A stretch of DNA of 64,000 nucleotides from Chamaelirium japonicum (lineage: Eukaryota; Streptophyta; Magnoliopsida; Liliales; Melanthiaceae): assembly GCA_947650365.1 (NCBI GenBank), contig CANTAL010000130.1, forward strand, positions 186,001-250,000, in the 5' to 3' direction. Position 1 is the stretch's first letter, and each line of letters opens with the position of its first letter. The position numbers were made by a program, and so were the translations under genes. The notes under the pieces are model-generated. The model worked only from the letters and a program-made list of their open reading frames with translations. It was not told the origin of the DNA and ran no database searches. Shown here piece after piece: positions 28,386 to 36,083 of this stretch.

Positions 28386-29728
28386 TGTTAGAATTGGTGA
28401 GGTCTACAGCTCGTAAAACCTATAGTTTAGCTATGTATGGTTGATAGTATAGGAATGCATATTGGTACGTACCTTAGTACGTGTTCTGATAACAGAACAG
28501 AGAGCCATGGCTACATGGTAATCCTCTTGAGTGGGAGACTCAAGGGACTGGTCCCATTTAACCTAAATACGTTCGCAGCTCTGATTAGGGTTGGTCGCCC
28601 TATCAGGATAAGCTGTTGGGATGACAGAGCGTGGGTGTCTCCACCACGGTCATTACCAGGCACAGTGTCTGTGGCCGAACGGAACCAACACGGTGCACAG
28701 ATCGATGAGCAGACATCGGTGCACTAAACCGTGTTTCTGCTTAGGGTAAAACGGTCCTAAACCCTGAGGAACCATGTCTGGTGGACTAACCAGTTGTGTG
28801 GTGTTTTGGCGCACCAATGTGTGAGGATCCGGATACTGTGATCCAAAACCACGGTGTACTGGGTTACCCGGCTGGCGTTGCATCAGCATGTCACTCCTGC
28901 AGGCTATCCACACCTCTAACGGGAGGTGCGTTCCTTGGTCTGACCTACGTCGTATTAAACCCTGGCCAGGTGGTCATCAGTTCGACTGGTGACGGATCCG
29001 GTTACTCGGCAGAGTTATCGGAGGTACGATGTACATGGTCAACCTGGAAGGAATCGAGTCATATGAGCACTCGAGTCTGACGGTATTCTCCACCGCTCGA
29101 GTTGCGTCATGGCACCAGTGGAGGGACAGCGAGTTTACCATACTAAGCGGAGAGCAGGGGTATGAGGGAGAATATAGTAAGTCCGGGGGAATTGGAGTGC
29201 AGCCTGCGTCGCACTCTGGGTGGCTACGCAGGTTAACTCGGACTCAGAGGATCGATGGTACACTCGGGTAGTGTGTCGATCGAGTCTGAGTTGGAAGCCA
29301 TGAACCCTGGTCCCTGAAGGTTCCACCTTATCGACATTATGTATGGTTCTTATACCATCTCCTCAAAACACAGAACGTAGTTAGAGGAAGCGAGAAGTCC
29401 AAGCATACGCTCCGTGAGTGCTTCGCACTAGTGCACGGTAGATGCGTAGCTACGTGTGTGCACTAAGGGGAAACCCTAGGTTAGTGCAGAGACGCATGTA
29501 GCAATTCCTTGCCATAAGTGGACTTTGCCACATGGGTGCGATGCACCGGGACATGTTGCGAGTTGACTAGTTGACTTCACTAGGGGCACCCTACGGGAAC
29601 CTCAGAGAATAGTGAAATCACTGGTGCACTTCACTTATGTGTGCCTTGCAAAGTCTCGTACACGAGGAACGGCCAACTAGTGGCATAAGGGCGTTTTGGT
29701 CATACCATGCGCCACTATGCACTAAGGG

Positions 29729-30015
29729 GGCCGGCCCTAAGTGTTGAGAGACTGGTCAAGGCCGGCCCCATTAGTTTCGGGAGGTTGTTGCCTCCGATGA
29801 AGGGGCCGGTTATGAGGCGCAGAAAACGGGCTGGTTTTGACCGTTTTCGAAAACAAGGAAATGATAGAGATAAAGAAGAGATATATAGGGATAAGGCTTG
29901 AATCAATCATCCTTATCCATACTGTCCTTATCCATATGGATAGGCCGGCCCTATATATGAGAAGGAAAGAGAGGGTGCACGAAATTAGTAGCATGGGCAA
30001 GCCCTAGGGCCGGCC
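29729..30015 (+). promoter_or_regulatory. GGCCGGCC cluster around the LTR core promoter
   Basis: Four copies of the palindromic octamer GGCCGGCC at 29729, 29760, 29943 and 30008, plus a partial GGGGCCGG near 29802, surround the TATA box in each LTR (3' copies at +7698). Between them are two CCTTATCCAT repeats (29911, 29926) and a 14-bp palindrome TATCCATATGGATA (29929-29942). Clustered palindromes next to a TATA box suggest U3 protein-binding sites. This is inference only. Confidence 0.5.
29952..29958 (+). promoter_or_regulatory. putative LTR TATA box
   Basis: TATATAT in CCCTATATATGAG, two bases after a GGCCGGCC octamer. It is the best TATA match in the LTR. Transcription would begin about 30 bases downstream, near 29985, which would define U3 as roughly 1.6 kb. 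The 3' LTR has the same box at 37650. Confidence 0.6.
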
Positions 30016-30652
30016 ATGCAAGCCATGGGGAAACCGAAGCCCCTCTCATCTCTTCGCATCTCCTCTCTCGTCTCTCTCTCCCTCGCTTGCGCCATTGGAT
30101 GACGACTCGTCTTCCTCACGTGGTGTTTCGTAGAAGGAGAAGGCTCGTCGTATGGAGGCACTCAGAGATCCATCGACGAGGTGCCGTGCATCGTGTGAGA
30201 TCGGGTGAACTAGAAGGCGTCTCCCGCAACCTTTTGCTGTCCAGAATCTGCACAGAAAATCAGCGTTGTTTCTGTGATTCCGGGAGCTACAGAAGTCCAA
30301 ACAACGTGAAACTTGCTTCAAAAGTTGCGTCTCGAAGATGGCTACCTGCAGTACAAATTTCAGCCCAATAGGAGTTCGGAACAGAAAGTTATGGCCGTCG
30401 CACCGAAGCTATGTTGAGCAGATCCGTAGCCCGTCTCCATCGACAAAGAAGAAATTTGTCGCGGTGAAAGATTCCGCACGCAGGTATGATCTCTAACAAG
30501 TAGATCTAACATAATTAGAACATGCATACATGCTAGATTGTTCTTTTGCGTTAGATCGTCGTTAGGGGTTCGCGTAGTTGCCATACTAGATTCATACACG
30601 CATATGTAGATCGTTTCGATGAAAATTTTGATATGTAACGCACACCGCTCAC

Positions 30653-30664
30653 GGTCCTCGGACC
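30653..30664 (+). other. U5 hairpin GGTCC-TC-GGACC
   Basis: A perfect 5-bp inverted repeat with a 2-nt centre, 48 nt before the LTR end and present in both LTRs (3' copy at 38351-38362). The arms echo the GGGTCGGACCC palindromes of the leader. Role unknown; a packaging or dimer contact is possible. Confidence 0.35.
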
Positions 30665-30714
30665 TTCACTTTGCTTCCGCTGCGGGCCTCTACCAGGGAT
30701 TTACATCCAACAAT

Positions 30715-30727
30715 TGGTATCAGAGCC
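30715..30727 (+). promoter_or_regulatory. primer binding site (tRNA-iMet)
   Basis: TGGTATCAGAGCC, two bases after the 5' LTR end. It is the complement of the 3' end of plant initiator tRNA-Met, the standard minus-strand primer for plant copia elements. Confidence 0.96.
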
Positions 30728-30907
30728 CGCTAGTGGTGTGCGTTTCATGTTTTTTTTATGAAACCGTCATGTGCGTGCATGAATAGTATGTGCCGCCATC
30801 GGGGTTCTACGAGTAGATCATGCATAGTATATTTTTGTATGTTCTATAAATTGTTCTTGCAGGGCGCCGCTTCTAAAAATTATTCTGGATATGTGATTGC
30901 TTGCTAC

Positions 30908-30923
30908 CGGGGGTCGGACCCCG
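30908..30923 (+). other. leader hairpin 1, GTCGGA loop
   Basis: CGGGG, loop GTCGGA, CCCCG: a perfect 5-bp stem. It shares the apical GGGTCGGACCC palindrome with the hairpin at 31308. Confidence 0.5.
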
Positions 30924-31062
30924 TGTTAGCGATTTTGTCTGGATGTTTTTTCTTCTGTGTGTGGATAGATTTTAGAGCCATAGTCGGGCAAGAGGTGAAG
31001 ATTTACCACCCTTGATTCCCAGGCTTTTGCTAGGTTTGTTTTCCTTTTCTTTCTAGGAAATT

Positions 31063-31206
31063 ATGTACGAGCGAGCACTTGCTCGAAGCGTACTAGATCT
31101 TTTTCGGTTACAGATTGAAGAGGAGGACTTACCGTGGAGATCCACCACCGGGAAGATGAGCGGAATCTTGGAGGACGATAGCGATCCGGCGAAGCGTACA
31201 CGATGA
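31063..31206 (+). CDS. short leader ORF, 47 codons, unknown
   Basis: An ATG seven bases after a strong acceptor-like tract (TTTTCTTTCTAG, ending 31056) opens 47 codons to TGA. The peptide starts MYERALARSVLDLF, is charged, has an acidic stretch EEED near residues 19-22 and ends in basic AKRTR. I recognise no family. It could be an upstream ORF of the retroelement RNA, a fragment of a captured host exon, or chance. No ribosome data or homologue is available here. Confidence 0.2.
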   Translation: MYERALARSVLDLFRLQIEEEDLPWRSTTGKMSGILEDDSDPAKRTR

Positions 31207-31307
31207 CGAAAAAAAGGGCAGAAAGCGTCAAGAGATCGTATACAGAGGCTTGCACCGGATCGAGGAACCTTGCGAAGGAGACAGAGAGCCTGCGTTGTGC
31301 CAGTCAG

Positions 31308-31329
31308 GTTCAGGGGTCGGACCCTGAAC
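31308..31329 (+). other. leader hairpin 2, GTCGGA loop
   Basis: GTTCAGGG, loop GTCGGA, CCCTGAAC: a perfect 8-bp stem. The loop equals that of the 30908 hairpin while the lower stem differs, which fits conservation of the loop rather than a simple direct repeat. Confidence 0.55.
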
Positions 31330-32588
31330 TTGATTCAGTTGTGTGCTTGTTTCTTTCAGTAGTTCTTTATAATTCTGTAGAGAACCCCGATGCGATAATT
31401 TGATTATCTATGTTAGAGGGATGCCCTTTCCACTCGGGTCCTAGCGACTTTATTAGGATAGGATTCCACTAGTGACGCCTATTATTTAATTGACCCTTGA
31501 TGATAGCATGAATTCCTCACATTTGGTTATGCCCCCATTAGGTCAACACCCGATTAGTCGGGTGTGCCTATTTGGCAAGCATCGAAACCTAGAATGAGTT
31601 GGAATTCTACTATGACATCATTCGTCAAATTTATAAGCGAGGCGCCATGGTAGTGGAAGACCTTTCCTGTCAGTCTGACCTTAGGCTAGGCTCCAGGGCA
31701 TTAGCGTTATAGCCAAGTTTGCAAAGCATCGATGTTCTTGGGATATGTAATGTGACCCTTGAGTGGAGAAATCCACTCGAGGCAGGGACTATGATATTTC
31801 CGAGATCGATTAATGCTTCGCAAAAGGCTTGAAACGCTAGTGGGAGCACGATATGACCAGGGTATAGTGTATAGGTTGTCGTGACCTTAGTGTACACTCA
31901 TACTTGCATTAAATAACCCTCAAATTTAATAAGGGATGCAAGAGAGGACTTTTAGAGATCCCCTGGCCTCCACGGCCAATCACTTCGTGCTCGGGTGGGA
32001 GGGCATAACTCAACAACCCCCTCGGGTGAGAGCTGTGTTTTTCCATGCCAAGTTACTTAGTGATCTCCCTCGGGATATGGCGGTTACGGCGCTAAGGGTT
32101 CAGGCTTTACTCACCCTCGTGGGGGCCGTTAGAACTTTCGTTCCGTAATTGCCTAGGCTCGTGGTTAAGCATCCGAAGTACACGTGAGGTATTCGTTGCG
32201 AAGACAATGGTGATCACGTGGTACTGGCCAAAAGATAACCATGGTTCATCAAAGCCCTTAGTTGGCAGATTTGGATAGGGTCAAGGGAAAGACCCGTGTA
32301 AGCGGATGACCTGCACACTGCCCCCTCGGACAGGTGCAGCCTATTCCGAGATCTTACATACATGGTTAATTAATCCATAGAGGTGTCTTCGCTGTGAGGG
32401 TAGCGCTGACATTTGGATATAATTAGCTTATTTTAAAATTCTATAAAATAAGTTATTTTGCATTCGTTTTCATTCAACAATATAGTTCCCCTATCCGTTA
32501 TCCCATAAGAGAACCAGTTATCGGGTCTCTAACTACGTAGAGCCGAAGCACTTTCTTTAGCTTATGCATAGGGTAGTAAAAACGTACA

Positions 32589-33073
32589 TTGGCATGTAAT
32601 CTAAGTATCCCTGTATTAGACCTAATGGGTCCAGATATCACTAGGGCACTAACTAGGGCATATGAAGACTGGCGAGAGTCTAAGGAGATGTGCAAGTGCT
32701 ATGTTATAGCAGACTTGCGGACAACTCTTTAGAAGCGAGTCAGAGATATGCCGGGTCTTCTCTAATTAAGTTTTACTTGCATTAGATGTCTGGAAGGCGA
32801 AGTCAGTCGACTCATCGCTTTTCCACTAAGGTACTTGTCGGTACCGAGATGTCTGAGGGTATGCTTGTTCAGGAACACATCTTTGAGTTCCAGATCGAAC
32901 TAGATTCCAAAGACATAGTACCGGATGACGAGGTGGTGGAAGACGTCTATCTTGCATCCTTGTCTGGAACCTTCGAAGGCGTTATCAGAGACTTTAGCTT
33001 TAACAAGTTAGAGATGATAAACGCAGAACTTCTAAGGAGATTTCAAAGAGACAAAGGATGGGATCAGGATTAA
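32589..33073 (+). pseudogene. gag: copia gag remnant
   Basis: Two frame segments of a copia gag (UBN2-type capsid region). In the first, ending at a TAG at 32730, YEDWRESKEMCKCYVIADL (from 32661) matches the usual W-K-x-D-x-x-A-R-x-Y-I-x-A-S-L stretch. In the second, open from 32786 to TAA at 33073, MSEGMLVQEHIFEF is followed by an L-x-S-L-x-x-x-F series and FNKLEMINAELL, matching the M-x-x-x-x-S-V-x-E-H and N-K-x-x-x-x-L-x-E-L-L pattern of the family. The frame shifts between them near 32730-32786. I see no clear CX2CX4HX4C zinc knuckle downstream. Full gag would be longer on both sides. It cannot make an intact capsid protein. Confidence 0.85.
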
Positions 33074-33779
33074 AGGCAATGCCTTTAGTGCTTAACCTAG
33101 GTCTTCTTTAGAAGAACCTAAGGGAGTAACTTATAAGAGATCGAAATCTATTCTAGTGCAGAAACTAGTATGGACTCCTAAGTCTGGTAACACTAAGGAC
33201 GGAAGTGTTTCCGCTTTGGCGAGTGTAGGGGGTATTTGAAGATTGAGTATGGCCTCAGGATGTTAGGATTTAAGTCGCTATCTAGTAGCAGTTCTTATGC
33301 TTTTTAGAATATAGACTTCGGGTCTACAGAGATTCAAGGAATGCAGAAGGCTACTTTATAGTGAAGTAATCCTAACATAGGTACTGATGCCATAAGCCGC
33401 TGCGGAAGCTGTTAGATATGATTGTCTTAGTTTTTTTCTGAAACACGGATTTTGATCTTTAGAGATGTAGTTCTGTTTCCTCCTTGGTAAATGAAGTTTT
33501 TAGTTTTAGACAGCACCGTTGGTGTGTATCTTAAACTGAATAGATAGCTTCATTATTAAAGGAATAGATCAGAAAAATCTCTTTGTATTTAATCCTAATT
33601 CAGAAATAGATTTCATGATAGCTGCAGCGTCTAATTAAAATTCATCTAAATCCTTCGGAGAAGCTATCCCATTTGTGACCCCTCTGATTTAGATATTCTA
33701 CTTTAGATAAATTCAGAGATAACAGAAGGCCGAGTTTCTGTTCACAGATTTATCGGAGATCCTTCTAACCTCTGAGTAT
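33074..33779 (+). pseudogene. decayed gag-pol stretch (protease region expected)
   Basis: By position this should hold the nucleocapsid zinc knuckle, the aspartic protease (D-S-G-A/C) and the GAG-pre-integrase segment. I could not find a convincing D-S-G or H-x-x-L-G-H motif in any + frame. The sequence keeps the base composition of the coding region but has many stops, for example around 33340-33440. It is probably a heavily mutated and partly deleted remnant. No alternative gene is visible. Confidence 0.5.
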
Positions 33780-34087
33780 AATCTGGAAGGCATAATAACT
33801 AAAAGGGCCACAAAAGGTATGGGGGTTAGTTAATTTTGACGTCTATGGTTCCAAGAGCGTCCAGACGATAGGAGTCTCTTCGATTTAATCGAGGGAATGA
33901 GAACCTATCAGATGGGTTCCATAGGATCCTGAATGAGCATGGGAATATCTCCCAGTTAAATGCTCCTAGGATGAAACATCAGAATGAAGTCTTCGAGAGA
34001 AGGAATCGGACCCTGTTTGACATGGTCCGTAGTATGATGAATATTGCCAAGTGTACTACCTACCTTTTTGGTGGGGATGTACCTTAA
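33780..34087 (+). pseudogene. int: copia integrase remnant
   Basis: NLEGIITKRATKG (near 33783-33822) resembles the C-L-E-G-K-M-T-K-R-P segment before the integrase core. From about 33902 to TAA at 34085 one frame reads through ISQLNAPRMKHQNEVFERRN (from 33947) and then RTLFDMVRSMMN, matching the P-G-x-P-Q-x-N-G-V-S-E-R-R-N-R-T-L-L-D-M-V-R-S-M-M block of plant copia integrases. The catalytic Glu of that block (FERR) is kept. The part before it, which should carry the two catalytic Asp, is far too short, with an estimated loss of some 50 residues. The enzyme is inactive. Confidence 0.88.
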
Positions 34088-34295
34088 AATAGTAGCTTTT
34101 ATCTGAAACTATCTCTCATCTAGATCAGCACCTCAGACCTATAGAGAGCTATGGTCTAAGCGAAAGCTGACACTATAGTGTCTCGAGATATAGGGTTGTC
34201 CTGCACTTGTGCAAAAGGACAAGAGGGATGAGATGGAGATATAGTTCCAGGTATATCTGTTTATAGGTTACCCTTAGGAGGCATAAGGTGGACTG
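34088..34295 (+). pseudogene. integrase C-terminal region, decayed
   Basis: This bridges the integrase and linker remnants. It ends with a translatable match to the conserved F-x-G-Y-P-x-x-x-x-G-G-x-x-F-Y-D motif of copia pol (near 34255-34301), broken by a frameshift. The rest has scattered stops and no clear motif. Confidence 0.5.
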
Positions 34296-34775
34296 TTCTA
34301 TGATCTTGAGGTTTGGAAGGTAATCGTTTCTACGAACACCATCTACCTAGACCAGGATTATATTATAGACCATAAGTTTATCAGTAAGGTAGTTCTGGGT
34401 GAACTACTGGGTACTGGTAGAGAGTGCGCATCTGAAAACGTAGTGGGAGTAGATGATACAGAAACTAGTATACCAGGTACTGTAGAAATGATTCACTTTG
34501 TACCACCACCACCTCATCGTTGTGGGACCATCAGAGCTCCTGAAAGATACTATGGAGAAACTTCGATAGTTAATCCAGAGTTTCAGGAGGATGATCCCTA
34601 GAGCTACGAAGAAGTAGTGGGAGCTTCCTTTGTACCACCACCACCTCGTCGTTGTGGGACCATCAGAGCTCCTGAAAGATACTATGGAGAAACTTTGATA
34701 GTTAATCCAGAGTTTCAGGAGGATGATCCCTAGAGCTATGAAGAAGTAGTGGGAGCTTCCGACAGCTCTGACTGA
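34296..34775 (+). pseudogene. pol integrase-RT linker with in-frame duplication
   Basis: One frame reads FYDLEVWKVIVSTNTIYLDQ (from 34296), the usual end of copia integrase. It continues through VPPPPHRCGTIRAPERYYGE, equivalent to the P-P-P-R-R-S-x-R-x-x-x-x-P-E-R-Y linker, then DDP-stop-SYEE, equivalent to D-D-P-x-S-Y-x-E-A, and D-stop-QKTME, equivalent to D-x-W-Q-K-A-M. Stops are at 34599, 34731 and 34773; the last looks like a Trp codon changed to TGA. The 44-codon segment from VPPPP to GAS occurs twice. The long open frame on the opposite strand here (34404-34829) is only the shadow of this repeat. Confidence 0.85.
34497..34760 (+). repeat. 132-bp tandem duplication in pol
   Basis: Copy 1 is 34497-34628 and copy 2 is 34629-34760. 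They differ at three sites by eye (CATCGT/CGTCGT, ACTTCG/ACTTTG, CTACGA/CTATGA). The length is a multiple of three, so the frame is kept. Both copies carry the same premature TAG after GATCCC, so the element already had that stop when the segment was duplicated. Confidence 0.92.
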
Positions 34776-34894
34776 CAAAAGACCATGGAGGCAAATTTGC
34801 ATCAATGTTCCTTGGAACAGTCTTGACACTTATAGCACTATCACCCTTCGGGGTGTAGGAGGTGTATAAGAAGAGCACCCGATTAAGACTTAAG

Positions 34895-35463
34895 TAGCTA
34901 GATTAGTTGCCAAAGGAGAAGGGATTGACTATGTCAAAACCATCTCATTGGTAGCTATGCCTAAGTCTATTTCGGATCCTCTTAATCCATCACAGCCTAT
35001 TATAGTTGGGAGATCTTCCTAACGGGAATTTGGAAAGGACATATGGATGAGTAGCCCCAGGCTTTGTGTCAGTAGGTTAGGAAGATATGGAATGCAAGTT
35101 GCAACGGTCCATTTATGGACTGATGCAAGCATCCAAGTTGGAATATCTATTTTGATCAAGGGAATCCGCTCATACGGATTTGATCAGAATGAGGATAAAC
35201 CAAGATGGTACAGGAAAGGTGAAATAGCTACAAGGGTATATTTAGTACTTTACGTTAACGATATTCTACTGATTGAAAATGACGTAGGAATATTGTTTAC
35301 GGTAAAGGTTTGTAGTCATCACAAATTCGATGTGAAAGACCCTAGTGAGGCGAGTTATGCTCTGGGAATCAAGGTAACTCTAGATAACCAGAGCAAGGTT
35401 CTCTTGCTGTCACAGGCTACGCATGAAGATAAGATTCTAGCCAGATTCGTTTTACGAGGCTAG
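34895..35463 (+). pseudogene. RT: copia reverse transcriptase remnant
   Basis: ARLVAKGEGIDYVKTISLVA (from about 34898) matches the K-A-R-L-V-A-K-G...G-I-D-Y-x-E-T-F-S-P-V-A start of copia RT, with a few residues missing after AKG. The M-D-V-K-T-A-F segment that carries the first catalytic Asp looks deleted just before TTCCTAACGGG (about 35016). From 35047 one frame stays open for 138 codons: RSYGFDQNEDKPRWYRK and YLVLYVNDILLIENDVG match the S-Y-G-F-x-Q-x-x-x-x-P-C-V-Y and Y-V-D-D block, then FDVKDPSEASYALGIKV and LLLSQATHEDKILARF. The active site is YVND (35251-35262), with the first Asp changed to Asn. The usual middle section with S-L-Y-G-L-K-Q is shortened. The ATG at 35047 is internal and not a real start. 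Confidence 0.93.
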
Positions 35464-36050
35464 ATATCTATTGCGCAGCAGGAATGATGGGTCGGTTTCA
35501 GTTGAACCCGGGTCCAGATCTCTGGACCGATGTGAAGGGTATACTCAGAAATCCTCATTAAGTAAGGATTATGAGTTAGTTTGCACTTCACAGGTCCTGA
35601 TATCGATTGGACACACAGGATCTGACTTTGGTGTCAGATGTGCATTCTAGAAAATCGATTTCAGGGATTATTTTTATCTTGGGATTAGAAGCGGTAGTTG
35701 GTAGAGTGTGAAGCAAGTGCATCACAGACTCTACCACAGAGGCTTAGCACGTTGTTGCGTGCGAAGTAGTATATCAGGTGGTAAGGCTTAGGAAGTTCTT
35801 AGAGAACTTGGGACGCGTACCAGAGGCTCAGTTATCTGTTGTTACAACAGAAGAGCGGTAAGCAAGGTCCAAGGAGACTAGGCACCACCGTGAGGGGAAA
35901 CCCATCAAGTACAAACTCCACTTGATCTGACAGTTATAGGAGGAAATGCAAGTAGCGGTACTGAGGTGGAATCTATAGACAATGTTGCCAATTCCTTTAG
36001 GGAATTCCTGCAAAGGCTTTTGGGCAGCATGTAGAAGCTACAGAGCTCAA
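35464..36050 (+). pseudogene. RH: copia RNase H remnant
   Basis: Fragments lie in several frames. MGRFQLNPGPDLWTDVKGIL (from about 35488) matches the M-S-x-x-x-x-x-P-x-x-x-H-W-x-A-x-K-x-I-L-R-Y-L segment. GHTGSDFG corresponds to G-Y-x-D-S/A-D-W/F, and codons near 35700 give W-x-S-V-K-Q. A later stretch near 35770-35815 resembles the E-A-x-W-L-R-K-F-L-x-x-L-G segment. Near 35908 IKYKLHLI recalls the K-H-I-x-x-x-Y-H-x-I-R motif. Stops and shifts separate all of these. It marks the 3' end of pol. Confidence 0.85.
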
Positions 36051-36073
36051 CACCGTTATTCCTCGTTAGACCT

Positions 36074-36083
36074 AGTGGGAGAT
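36074..36083 (+). promoter_or_regulatory. polypurine tract
   Basis: AGTGGGAGAT directly before the 3' LTR TGTTAG. The AGTGGGAGATTGTTAG form is typical of plant copia elements. It primes plus-strand DNA synthesis. Confidence 0.92.

Larger units (their letters stand above)
28386..30712 (+). repeat. 5' LTR
   Basis: Begins TGTTAGAATTGG and ends TTACATCCAACA, with TGTT/AACA short inverted ends. It is 2327 bp, the same length as the 3' copy at offset 7698 with no net indel. Visible parts are a long U3, a TATA box at 29952, a CT-rich stretch at about 30031-30080 and a U5 with a CAGGTATGA splice-donor-like site at 30481. Differences from the 3' LTR are at 28558, 28649, 28671, 28673, 28773, 28804, 29035, 29173, 29365, 30109, 30117, 30370, 30379, 30381, 30400, 30415, 30418, 30419, 30552 and 30606. 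Seventeen are transitions. The short open frames inside it (up to about 95 codons on both strands) have no recognisable domain and I do not call them genes. Confidence 0.97.
30728..32567 (+). other. long retrotransposon leader without gag-pol
   Basis: About 1.8 kb between the primer site and the first gag-like codons. Short frames exist (for example 30758-31015 and 31936-32148), but none resembles a copia domain. Visible structures are two hairpins with the same GTCGGA loop (30908-30923, 31308-31329), a CGAGCA/TGCTCG inverted repeat near 31072-31085, acceptor-like pyrimidine tracts ending in AG near 30861 and 31056, and a 9-bp stem CTTATTTTA/TAAAATAAG at 32427-32452 just before gag. Long leaders of this kind are known in BARE/Angela-type elements. 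It could also include captured host sequence. Confidence 0.7.

Noticed and set aside
28437..30599. Many open frames of 60-95 codons on both strands of the 5' LTR, repeated in the 3' LTR at 36135-38297.
   Set aside because: They overlap one another on opposite strands, have no recognised domain, and several lie in U3 upstream of the probable transcription start. They are duplicated only because the LTR is.
31398..32400. Nested second transposon or host gene in the leader.
   Set aside because: I found no terminal repeats, target duplications or protein motifs in this stretch. It reads as non-coding leader, though a degraded insertion cannot be excluded without a database search.
32786..33073. 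Independent small gene of 95 codons.
   Set aside because: Its middle matches the copia gag pattern, and the segment just upstream in another frame matches the preceding part of gag, so it is a fragment of the broken gag.
34404..34829. A 141-codon minus-strand frame with an internal repeat.
   Set aside because: It is the antisense shadow of the pol linker and its 132-bp duplication. The sense frame matches copia pol.
35047..35463. Functional reverse transcriptase gene.
   Set aside because: The frame begins inside the RT domain, lacks the first catalytic region and much of the middle, has YVND for YVDD, and is cut from RNase H by a stop and frameshifts.
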